DNA of 64,000 nt, taken from positions 745,001-809,000 of the forward strand of contig JAJGOT010000274.1 of NCBI GenBank assembly GCA_022457155.1. Direction: 5' to 3'. This stretch comes from Cladopsammia gracilis. Lineage: Eukaryota > Cnidaria > Anthozoa > Scleractinia > Dendrophylliidae. This document shows, in pieces, positions 55,740-64,000 of the stretch (its first letter is position 1; each line of letters opens with the position of its first letter). The position numbers were made by a program, and so were the translations under genes. The notes under the pieces are model-generated. The model saw only the letters and a program-made list of their open reading frames with translations, did not search any database and was not told where the DNA came from.

Positions 55740-56222
55740 AGGCGTCTTAATCCTTTTGGCTCCTGGACTGAAACTCTGAGTCGTGTTTTGACACTGTTCT
55801 AAGTTTGTGACATTTAACTGATGAAAGCTACTGAGCAGCACTTTTATGTAGTGCAACAGTAATGAGTAGAAATTTGAGAAAGCTATCAAATTTTGTGTCA
55901 CGTTTTAAGGTTTAAAGCCTGATGCAGTGATGTTAATACTAGCAGAAACTCAAAAGAGAGTTGTGACTTTCTAAGTTTTAATCATTCTGTTCCATATTCT
56001 ACCATAAACACACTCAGCGGCTGGGATGATAACAAATTGAGGAATTATTTGTCGCTGCCCCACATGCATTTCTTGCTTTCAAGCCAAACAATACTAATAA
56101 TCTTTATTGAAACGGATGAAATTGTTAAACTTTGCCTGAAACAAGCTTACAAACTAAGGCAAGGTAAACTAAAAGGGACGCTGTCTCGCTGAAATAACTG
56201 ACAAAATTGTGTGTTCTCAACA

Positions 56223-56383
56223 GGCCATTTCCGAGTTGCCTTCCGAAACCTTTCATATGAAAATAAGTTTTCATTCACATGCAAATAAAACGTATGAATG
56301 TGAATGAAAATTCATTTTCATATGAAAGGTTTCGCACCTAGCCTCGCTTTGATAGAGAGGCTAAAAGCAACTCGGAAATGGCC
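56223..56383. mobile_element. Palindromic MITE
   Basis: GGCCATTTCCGAGTTGC at the left mirrors GCAACTCGGAAATGGCC at the right, with GAAACCTTTCATATGAAAAT and its reverse inside. Confidence 0.85.
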
Positions 56384-57425
56384 TATTTCCATGTTATATC
56401 GCCACCAAATGAATATATACAACTAAACTGGAAAAAAAGGATTCTATTGAGCAAAACGAAGCAGTGCGTTTGGTAAAAAGCCAGATTACAACGATGAACA
56501 AAGCGGGATTGCAATTAACGTTCGCATCAATTTTGATTTCGTGACAGGCGGTCAAGAAATCAAAGTTTCGGAGTTCTGGTGGAATTTTGAGTTTTTTTAG
56601 TCGTTATTTTGTCTTTTTAGTTTATGTTTCTTTGCTTTTATCACTTTTGGTGATTTTTTTTCTTCCCATTTTAAGATAAAAATCATGAAAACACGACGAT
56701 GATTTCAGCCGGGAAACTGTCTCTTTTATAATGAGTCAACAGGCGCACGCCAGTCTCGAGCACAGGCAGCTAGCTTGGCTGCCTAATGATTAGTGTATAT
56801 AAATTCATTACAATTGCTGCTGATTAACTCGATCGTTCAAAAAAAAAATTATCACTTTCCATTCAGAAATTTATTTTTCGTTTATCATTTTCATTTGTTG
56901 TAGATTAGTATTTTAAGCCTGCCTCTGTTTTTTCTTTGTATCAAATGGTCATTGTAAAAGGGTTTTGAGTTAAAAAGCGCTTTATGCATGTCTTACAAGA
57001 AAAATAAGAACTAAATAATATGTTCTATAAAAGGTATTTCATTGGTTCTTGTCAGGAACTCATAACTCTGCAGCTGGTCTTGTTATAAATACCTTTACTA
57101 TTTGAAAAATACAAAAATATTGTCGTGAGAAAAAATGATCTTTTGTAGCACTTTCAATAAAACCATTTGATGAATAGTTTAGCAATATGTGAGCACAGTT
57201 ATTCTTCTTACAATTATTATTCTTTTTGCCTGCGCAATTGTTATTTTCTTCTCTTGCCGTCCAACCGGTAATCCCAAAAAATTACCCTCCCCCCACCCTT
57301 ATCCACAATAAGCTGAATAGATAGGACATACTGGGGTCCATCAGCTGAAAGACGACCTTCTTCAGCCGAAATATTCCATGATATAAAGGTTGTACGTTAA
57401 AGGAATCGTCCCTACGTAATGCATA
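56384..57425. other. No gene seen
   Basis: AT-rich sequence. CAATAAAACC at about 57157 contains an AATAAA, but it lies 1.4 kb from the nearest gene end, so I do not assign it. A short CTGAAAGACGACC phrase near 57347 is a weak PLE-terminal-repeat look-alike. Confidence 0.35.
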
Positions 57426-57660
57426 GGCCCGGTTCAGACGCCGAACTTTTCATGAGCCGAACTTAATTCGAATTTGGACCGACCCAAATTAACAAAAGTA
57501 CGCCTGTTGATTCAGACGCCGAACTTAATTCAGTTTGAAGAGAAACAAATCGAAAGGTCAGCGATTTTCAGGCAAAGATGTCAGAACACGCACCAGTCGT
57601 TATACAATAATTTATGCATTAGGTTCGGCTCATGAAAAGTTCGGCGTCTGAATCAAAGCC
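57426..57660. mobile_element. MITE, with a partial second copy at 57735-57780
   Basis: TTCAGACGCCGAACTTTTCA at the left mirrors TGAAAAGTTCGGCGTCTGAA at the right, enclosing a GAACTTAATTC/GAATTTGG core. The partial copy repeats GGCGCCGAACTTTTCATG. It resembles in style the 13360 hairpin family (CGTCGAAC...GTTCGACG) but is distinct in sequence. Confidence 0.75.
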
Positions 57661-58348
57661 GTTCCAAAGCCGAAATTCCCGGCTGAGCCAGGCGGAAAGA
57701 ACGGCTGAGCCGTTCCAAATTCAAATAGCCGTTCTTAACTGATTCAGGCGCCGAACTTTTCATGTACTTAATTCAATTTTTGGGAAAAAAAATTTCAAGG
57801 TATTAGGTTCTTGTTCCGCATGGGAAAGATGACACTGGTACTGAGATGGCCGATCCTCTTAGATTCAGAAAGAATGAACTATCCGCTGGGCAATATCTTT
57901 CCAGTTATGACCAGTTATGGGCTTTATTTACCAATATTTATATTATTTCTCCTTTTATGACAAAGTAATTTGATGCTTGGTGTCAATATTTTTTATCCCA
58001 CCATTTTCTGACCCGGCCGTCGCATGTAAGTTGTCACATCTTTAAAATGTTTTAAAAAAAGATCTTTACAGTCTGTAAAATGTTTTGGAGCATACATTTA
58101 CGTGCTCTTGTCTTTGCACCATGTTTTTCAAGGCTGTATTTATATTCCAGCAAACCATTTATATATCTATATTTGCCAAAAATTGTTTTAGCGTATCACT
58201 TTTGATAGTTTTTGACGGCCATTTCTCAGCAGACCGAGTCAGTACCTTGCATTTGATCCAGGACTTTCAGTCAGTAATAATAATAATTTACAAATTAAAA
58301 TTTCTGAATTATTTTCGGGATTTTCCGAGGTTAAAATCTTTAAAAATC

Positions 58349-58381
58349 GACATTTCGGCCAGTTTCACTGGCCTTCTTCAG
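58349..58381 (-). ncRNA. Hammerhead-like motif, minus arm
   Basis: On minus: CTGAAGA, extra A, hairpin GGCCAGTGAAACTGGCC, GAAAT, GTC. Differs from the plus-arm copy by one C-to-T change just after GAAA. Confidence 0.45.
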
Positions 58382-58477
58382 GTTCTTTTTAAAATTGTAT
58401 CAATATGGCGGAACGTTGTTTAGCTTGGCTTAGCTTAGCGTTCCGTTCCGCCATATTGATACAATTTTAAAAAGGAC

Positions 58478-58510
58478 CTGAAGAAGGCCAGTGAAACTGG
58501 CCGAAACGTC
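58478..58510 (+). ncRNA. Hammerhead-like motif, plus arm
   Basis: CTGAAGA, extra A, 6-bp stem II hairpin GGCCAGTGAAACTGGCC, GAAAC, GTC. Core complete; stem III minimal. Confidence 0.5.
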
Positions 58511-58570
58511 GATTTTTAAAGATTTTAACCTCGGAAAATCCCGAAAATAATTCAGAAATTTTAATTTGTA

Positions 58571-59138
58571 CAAAGACGAGAGGTGAAAGTTTCAGGAATA
58601 CAATAATAATTTAATAATAATAATTTAGTTGACGTGTGTGCTCAGTTCGTTATTTAACGTACTACCGTTTATTTTACATTGTTTTCCTTACTAATATGTC
58701 TTGTCAGTAACTGTGCTCACACTGTGGGTGGCTCCTCTTAAAATGTTCTGCAGTTGGCATTGGATTTAATGGCGGCCGAAACCAGTTGTAGAATTACACA
58801 CATTTTAGGCATCCTACTGATGAAAATTGAGATATGTTTAGTAGCCACATTTATTTGAAGTTTGTCCCCTTTGAATATGCATGGTCATGGTAGTTACAGT
58901 ATTTTACAATTGACTCCACGCCGAAGCTCCATTTAATCAGCTGCTCCTCTTACCTATTTATGAAAAATGTCAAATTCATTTTGGAAAATATTAAACAAAC
59001 CAAACAGTAACACAGGAAAGTTCTGCTGAAGAGGTGTCATGTCACACCAAACACCTTCACCTGACGAAAAGAACCACCACCTTATCTATACTACTTAGCG
59101 CACGTATACAGCATAATAAATAATAACCTAGGAAAGTA
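58571..59138. other. No gene seen
   Basis: AT-rich, without repeats or frames of note apart from a short TAATAATAA run just after the palindrome. Confidence 0.4.
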
Positions 59139-59542
59139 CCGTAAATCATCTATTAAGCCCCCACTCTCAAATAAGCCCCCCTCCCCCCTTTTGAAGCAAG
59201 AAATGTATTTAGCCCCCCCCCCCCCCCCCCCCATCCCCACTTTTCCTTCAAGACCAAAACAATAAACGGCAGACAGTATTACTTGTACATTTTTACAGTA
59301 CAGTACTCGCGAGTTTTAGGGGAAATATAACGGGTACGGAAGTTGTGACATTGTAAATATTCACTTGTGGGAACCTATTGAAATTTATGAATAGTTTATT
59401 ATAAGCTCCCCGTCTCTATTGAGCCTCCTCTTTCTATTAATCCCCCCCCCCCCCTTAAAAGCGCTTGAAATAAATAAGCCACCGCCCACCCCCCCCCCCC
59501 CCCCCCCCTCTCCAACGTGGTAGCTTAATAGAGGATTTACGG
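59139..59542. mobile_element. MITE with TA duplication and C-run interior
   Basis: CCGTAAATCATCTATTAAGC at the left mirrors GCTTAATAGAGGATTTACGG at the right. TA borders both ends (59137-59138, 59543-59544), as expected of mariner-like elements. Inside are two long C-runs with AATAAGCCCCC phrases. Confidence 0.85.
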
Positions 59543-59681
59543 TACTGCCGGGCCGAAGAACTTGATTTAAATGGTCACGACGTAGGGTTTCATCCACAGA
59601 ATTAAAAGTTCATTTACCAGCAGTAGACTGCGGACCTGTAGATGGTCATGCGCGTGCATTATCAAGCTACACCAAACTACG

Positions 59682-60344
59682 CTACAAATATATCGAAGGT
59701 GGATTCTGTACAGCATCTAATACATTCTCGTAAAGGGGAGGCGGTTCGCCTTCTTTTGTTCTGACTGCTGCGTTGAATTGCATGTACTCCACATAATGTG
59801 GGGGGTAGTCTGGTAATGCCTCAGCCATCATGGGTGTGTCGTTTTGTGTCGAACAGTTCGTTGTAATTGTCTTGGCTTTAACTGCAAATGGCTGTCCTAC
59901 AATCACTCTTCTGTGATAAGGTCGTCTACAGCGGTAACGATAGAAATAAAAACAGAGAGATGCTAAAAAAAGCAGAATGCAAGATCCGAGTATTGAAGTC
60001 GCAATAGTGGCGTCAACAATATTATTATAATGCGGAATGCAGTGTTCAGAACAGATTTCGTAACAGCAGCTTTCCCAGAGTTTACAGTTGGAGTCGTCTG
60101 AGCAGGAATGTCCGAGGCAGGTATCACCGAATACACAGACGTTATTGCAACAACTCTCATGTACACTGCAGTCGAACTGTGAAGAACAGTTGTGGCTGCT
60201 CGCGGCCGCGGATGTAATGAACAAGGAGCCGGAAGAAACCACGGAACACAGCATCACGAAGCGAATGAAACGGTTCAAAATAACAGCCATCGCAGCCATA
60301 AACGTTGTTTGTCGATCGCTTGATGAAGAGTTAAAATGCTCCAA
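59682..60344 (-). CDS. Cysteine-rich type I receptor with PPxY tail, two-module member
   Basis: A 220-residue single-exon frame. There is a hydrophobic N-terminal segment (residues about 25-48; Met16 could be the true start). Two six-Cys modules of the family spacing follow (QFDCSVHESCC, DSNCKLWESCC), then a membrane helix (ATIATSILGSCILLFLASLC). The tail is about 100 residues with YHRRVIVGQ near the membrane and PPHY and PPLY, both PPxY. The shared RRVxxGQ and PPxY show kinship with 54960-55739, while the ectodomain has half the modules. Likely a WW-domain-coupled surface protein. Independent of the segmental duplication. Confidence 0.75.
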   Translation of the reverse strand: MEHFNSSSSDRQTTFMAAMAVILNRFIRFVMLCSVVSSGSLFITSAAASSHNCSSQFDCSVHESCCNNVCVFGDTCLGHSCSDDSNCKLWESCCYEICSEHCIPHYNNIVDATIATSILGSCILLFLASLCFYFYRYRCRRPYHRRVIVGQPFAVKAKTITTNCSTQNDTPMMAEALPDYPPHYVEYMQFNAAVRTKEGEPPPLYENVLDAVQNPPSIYL

Positions 60345-60599
60345 TTTTCTGGTGTAGCAAAATCGTAGTTCAAGTTTATCAACTGGTTGATCGCAAAAGA
60401 GCCTCCTCGCTTTTAGATATTCAGACGAACGTGTCTGGAAGGGATATTGTCAAACTGCATATTATATTACTAGCAATTCAAAGAATTTCCCATCGCGTGA
60501 CTTAAAAAACTAAAAGTCACGCAAAATAGTACATTTGATAAAAATGAAACGTGAAAGCAAGGGACCGTGAAGAGATCTGATCAGCCAAAAATAAACCAA
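60345..60599. other. Putative upstream region of the 59682 gene
   Basis: No repeat. TATA-like sequences at 60460-60470 (on minus, AATATAATATG) are weak. Confidence 0.3.
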
Positions 60600-60789
60600 A
60601 GAAGTAAGCGCTGACAACTGCGTAGAAAAAGTAACTCACTGGAACTTGTTGCTACACTGTACTGATGAGCCGCAATAACGGCGAAAGGGGGCGAAATAGC
60701 TATCCACAGTTGCATTCAAACTTTCGGTTTGGTCTCAATCATGCCATTGTTGCGTTACTTTTTCTACGCAGTTGTCAGCCCTTGCTTCT
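60600..60789. mobile_element. Small terminal-inverted-repeat element
   Basis: GAAGTAAGCGCTGACAACTG and CGTAGAAAAAGTAAC at the left mirror GTTACTTTTTCTACG and CAGTTGTCAGCCCTTGCTTC at the right, 190 bp in all. It encloses the hammerhead-like core at 60662. Confidence 0.8.
60662..60686 (+). ncRNA. Hammerhead-like core inside a small TIR element
   Basis: CTGATGA, then stem GCCG, loop CAATAA, stem CGGC, then GAAA. Unlike the others here, stem II starts with a proper G-C pair directly on the core. The flanks ACTGT and ACAGT can form stem I. Stem III is not convincing. Confidence 0.4.
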
Positions 60790-62451
60790 TATAGTATTAC
60801 ATTTGATATAGATTTTGATAGCCGCTCTCGCATATACGAAAAATAGGTACGCAATGCGTACGGAAGCGACGACGAGTTTCAACTTGGCGTTAAATCAATA
60901 GGTCTGGGGTGCTCTGATAAAATCAGTGAATCACTCGATTTAAATGCGAAGTTCCACAAGAAAAGGGTCGGTGTGAAATGCAAATTTCGGCGACTTTCAG
61001 TCGGTGCATGCTGTTGACCAGAGTGTCCTATAAATGAAATTTGCTTAAAAATGCTCATTAAACCAGAATATTGCCCCAGCAAATAATATAATACCAGAAG
61101 TAGTCAAGAACTTGTGATAGATTCAACTTTCATTGGTAAAATGACTTTTTTTCCAAATATTTTCAATTTTTGTACTTATGGTTGTAGGAATAACGTATGT
61201 TTGTCAGTTTTTGATTCTTTTGTGTTTGATTGAAAACCGAAGGTGAGAATGGCCAGGTAAGCCCTTTTTATACCAGAACTTCCTGTTGAAGACTGGTCCT
61301 GGCTGACACCGATACTCGTGATATGCATGAGAAGATTTATTACACAAAATTATTGTGGTTGCCGCATTGGTAATTGCACATTTTATTTAAACCATGTTGC
61401 ACAAACTCGTGTGCAAAATCAAAACAATTCATCGTTTTCCTTCATATTTGTGACAAATATGGATTGGAACTTATTTTGTCATACTTGATTGGTATAATTC
61501 TATGCTGATCAGGCTTAATATATGTCACACACCCGTCAAGAACAGGCAACATTTTCATTTTCAATTTATTTGAGATTAAAATTACATCTGAGTTTGTTTT
61601 ACTTGTGTGCAATTCAATATTTGTACATTTTGCAAGTTACAATTGATAATCAGTCCATTGTTGTCCGGATAGCTGTTTTTCTGATTCCTTACAGCGTTAC
61701 TATGAAGTGTTAATACAGGAAGCACAATTTGAACTGTACAATGTACATGATTAAAACTGTTACAATTGCTAAATGACAACAACTGGAAATTGTTTCCATG
61801 TTTGTGCTTCACAAATTGAAAAGACTTTGTCAGCTCTGAACATGTTTTCAGAGATTATTGGTAGTTTGACATTTTGTGGTTTCATTTATTAATGCATAAA
61901 CAGCAGGTCACCAGTTTCTTCAGCACTTGAGACTTTTCGTCACTGTTACCAGCATTAGTTGATGTGCTAAATGTTTGCAGATGCATTGGCTGGAGGTGAT
62001 TCAGTACCTTTAAAAAGAAAATAAATGAATACCTTGAGATTCAGTTCATTTTTTTAAGTGTTTTGTCATACTACTAAAGTTTAAAACCAAAATGGCTTTA
62101 TGGGGACTTAAAAGATGAATTAAAGTGCTTTATTTAGAGATACATTGGATGGTGAAGAATTCAATTTGGGAGCTGAGAGATTTCATTTTATGTATTGAAA
62201 AACTATTACATGTGGCTAGTCACATGTAATAACCGGTGAAGACAGAATGAAAATTCTTGCACAACCTCAAGGCAAAAAAAAAATATGCACAGAAAAATTG
62301 CCCCCTCCCCCCCTCCTCCCCCCCCCCCCCCCCCCTTAAAATTAAAATGGTCCATCCCTTAGCCCAATACAAGATAATGTTCTCACCCTTCATGAAAAAC
62401 ACATGAGGAAAACACTTTGGTAGAAATTCTGAAGATATTGCACCACTTCCC
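60790..62451. other. No gene seen; one half MITE
   Basis: Short frames at 60879 and 61522-61812 have no motif. 62290-62360 (C-run, then AAAATGGTCCATCCCTTA) is one arm of the 34595 MITE family. Confidence 0.4.
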
Positions 62452-63200
62452 CTATACTGTTAAATTCCAACAAAACACTCCATTCGTAGCAACATTTCCA
62501 TGACTATCTCGTGAATGGGAATCTAATAATTTGTAATAACCATGGTTGTCAACAATAACGGCAACTGTGTTTATTTCAATGATCAACAGAAAAGCATTAT
62601 GCTGTGTCATCAACATATCGAAAGCATGTTGTAATGGTAAATGCGGACAATCTCTTATATGAGACATCTGTAAGTCACCAGTACTGCTATCACTAAACCT
62701 AATAAAAAATGTTTCATTGTTGATCGATAAAGCAGAAGGAATCTTGGACAGCAACAAATAGTCTTTTCCTGCAAACTTACATAAATGGGAATAAAGCGAA
62801 TTACCAAGCAACAATATTTCATTTGAATTGTTTCTAATCCAAGCCGATGCATTCATTCTAAAATTATAAACGGCCGTCAAGCACATAGCTACACACTGTT
62901 TACCAGAATTACTTCCAAACAGCGAGACATTGCCCTGATGAAAATCAGCTGTACGTAACTATCTTTGAGGTATACAAAATAGCAAGGACCAGGATTCATT
63001 TCTACATCGTTAGCAAGTCGAATCAAAAGTGGAATATAACAACGATACATGCAGATTTGTGAGAACCAAAGCTTAGTATAGTAACTCATTTGCCACGCAT
63101 CAACAACATTTCTCAACGTTGGAAGGTATATACATTGTAGCTTCCAGATAAAACAGAAAATTTCTATACAACAACATAGACCAGAATTTTCCTTTGACAC
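62452..63200 (-). pseudogene. Relic with 2A-like motif and C76/tegument-type protease-like domain
   Basis: The upstream frame (63200-62889) ends LLIRLANDVEMNPGP plus 34 residues; DVEMNPGP (62985-63008) is an exact fit to the 2A ribosome-skipping consensus D-V/I-E-x-N-P-G-P. After one frameshift the second frame reads QGNVSLFGSNSGKQCVAMCL and, through 62452, HNAFLLIIEINTVAVIV, then YYKLLDSHSRDSHG. GKQC plus D-S-H resembles the catalytic Cys and Asp-x-His of the deubiquitinase-like domain found in herpesvirus tegument proteins and in some transposon or host genes. It is more probably a mobile-element relic than a viral insertion. Family is from memory, hence moderate confidence. Confidence 0.55.
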
Positions 63201-64000
63201 GATTTAAACATTCTCTGGCTTTGAGATAAGCATTATATACAACCCCACAGCGGCTCTATATTACATTAAAGATACCATAACTGTATACACAATATGCTGG
63301 TAATGATGGCTCACCTTTTATTAATAGCTTGAATCCTAGATAAACTGTTTCCTTCTCTTCCTTCGATACAATGAAGTTGCTCCGATATTCTGTACACAAT
63401 TGATCATGAACCACCGCACACTTCGTTTTCAGGTAACAGCTCTCGTAGGATACTCAGTTATAAGTCAAGTTCAGTAAATCAATGCTATTTCGGCGCTATT
63501 TCTGGCCATCAGTTCTGACAAGTTCTTTCTGAGACAAGCAAAGATCCGTTCTAAAACAGCGCCCGGACTCCCAGACCTTTTGCTTATCGCGAGTGCGAGT
63601 GCGAGTATGTACTGCTAATGTGTGTATATCACTCCGTGTCTGTTTGTTTGCAAGTGAGCGCAAATATATTCACGATAAATAAAGCACGGCGGTGTAAAAT
63701 TTGAAACAGACAAACAAACCTTTTCTCCACACTTAAAAACAAAATGGCGGAGCAAGACGAGGTTGTCACGTGACCTTATCTTCCAAGCTAGTTTCCAGTG
63801 TTTCTCGGGTGTAATCCGGACAGCAAGACAGCCGGACAGACATCACGGCACGACGGCAATAACGCGATGACTTCGTCATCGCTTAAAAATGCTCGCCATA
63901 CGAAAGTTTGATGCGCCACCTATTTCAGATGAAGACTTCTTCGCAGTTTTAGTGTGCGTGGCTGACTGTACTTGAGGGCAAAGGGGAACTGCTTGTATTA
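63201..64000. other. No gene assigned; possible promoter region of an off-window gene
   Basis: A small GCGAGT tandem (63588-63606) and ATGGCGGAGCAAGACGAGG at 63744, whose frame closes within ten codons. CpG-containing sequence from 63720 on suggests a promoter, but no exon can be supported. Confidence 0.3.

Larger units (their letters stand above)
50596..56045. repeat. Segmental duplication, copy B
   Basis: Second copy of the 35437-38095 block, holding the intact divergent gene pair (51427-52026 minus, 54960-55739 plus). It is longer because of a palindrome at 51007-51187, the fold-back element at 52725-54790, and the retained 3' part of the plus gene. The right limit is near GGCTGGGATGATAACAAATT (56025). 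Confidence 0.9.
58290..58570. repeat. Near-perfect palindrome of a PLE-type terminal repeat
   Basis: 58290-58415 and 58439-58570 are inverted copies (ACAAATTAAAATTTCTGAAT mirrored by ATTCAGAAATTTTAATTTGT), joined by a 24-bp spacer TTGTTTAGCTTGGCTTAGC. Each arm carries a hammerhead-like motif, in opposite orientation. No coding sequence remains. Confidence 0.8.

Noticed and set aside
62452..63200. Integrated herpesvirus
   Set aside because: Only a distant domain resemblance; the 2A motif and surroundings fit a cellular mobile element, and no other viral gene is present.

Overview
This is a gene-poor, AT-rich, repeat-dense piece of a metazoan nuclear genome. Intron-bearing genes, Penelope-like and CR1/Jockey-like retroelement remnants, very many palindromic MITEs, and a family of cysteine-rich single-pass receptors together suggest a cnidarian, most likely a stony coral. 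That placement is inference from gene and repeat style, not from a database match.

Left part (1-18.3 kb): a 133-bp tandem repeat, two MITEs, an 18-bp minisatellite (4781-5490), and a single-exon gene for a half-TAZ zinc-finger protein (5515-6654, minus). These are followed by a 45-bp minisatellite (6788-8572) split by a LINE tail, a 1-kb fold-back element, and a duplicated 0.7-kb unit. The second copy of that unit is split by a 4.5-kb terminal-inverted-repeat element that itself carries a Mutator-like insertion and paired hairpin MITEs.

Middle part (18.3-34.3 kb): a decayed Penelope-like element (PLE: RT tail plus GIY-YIG domain), then a PLE-derived structure with inverted terminal repeats and a 14-bp target-site duplication. 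Next comes a two-exon gene for a small secreted eight-cysteine protein (23206-28324), whose intron holds a Crypton-type recombinase relic. An IL-17-like cytokine gene follows (IL-17 exon 33598-34020). Several hammerhead-ribozyme-like motifs of the form CTGANGA-hairpin-GAAAC recur in PLE-like contexts.

Right part (35-64 kb): a segmental duplication of a divergent (head-to-head) pair of cysteine-rich type I membrane protein genes. Copy A (35437-38095) has one intact gene and one broken gene. Copy B (50596-56045) has both genes intact but is split by a 2.07-kb fold-back transposon. A third family member lies at 59682-60344. Between and beyond the copies lie an interrupted LINE, an intronless serpin with an apparent N-myristoylation signal (44019-45281), a TPR-repeat fragment (48508-49137), and a relic at 62452-63200 that combines a 2A-like ribosome-skipping motif with a C76/tegument-type cysteine-protease-like domain.

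Functionally, the likely live genes are mostly secreted, membrane-bound or defence-flavoured (IL-17-like cytokine, serpin, secreted Cys-rich peptide, Cys-rich receptors with or without PPxY tails). No operon or metabolic pathway is visible. Most of the remaining sequence is transposon debris.
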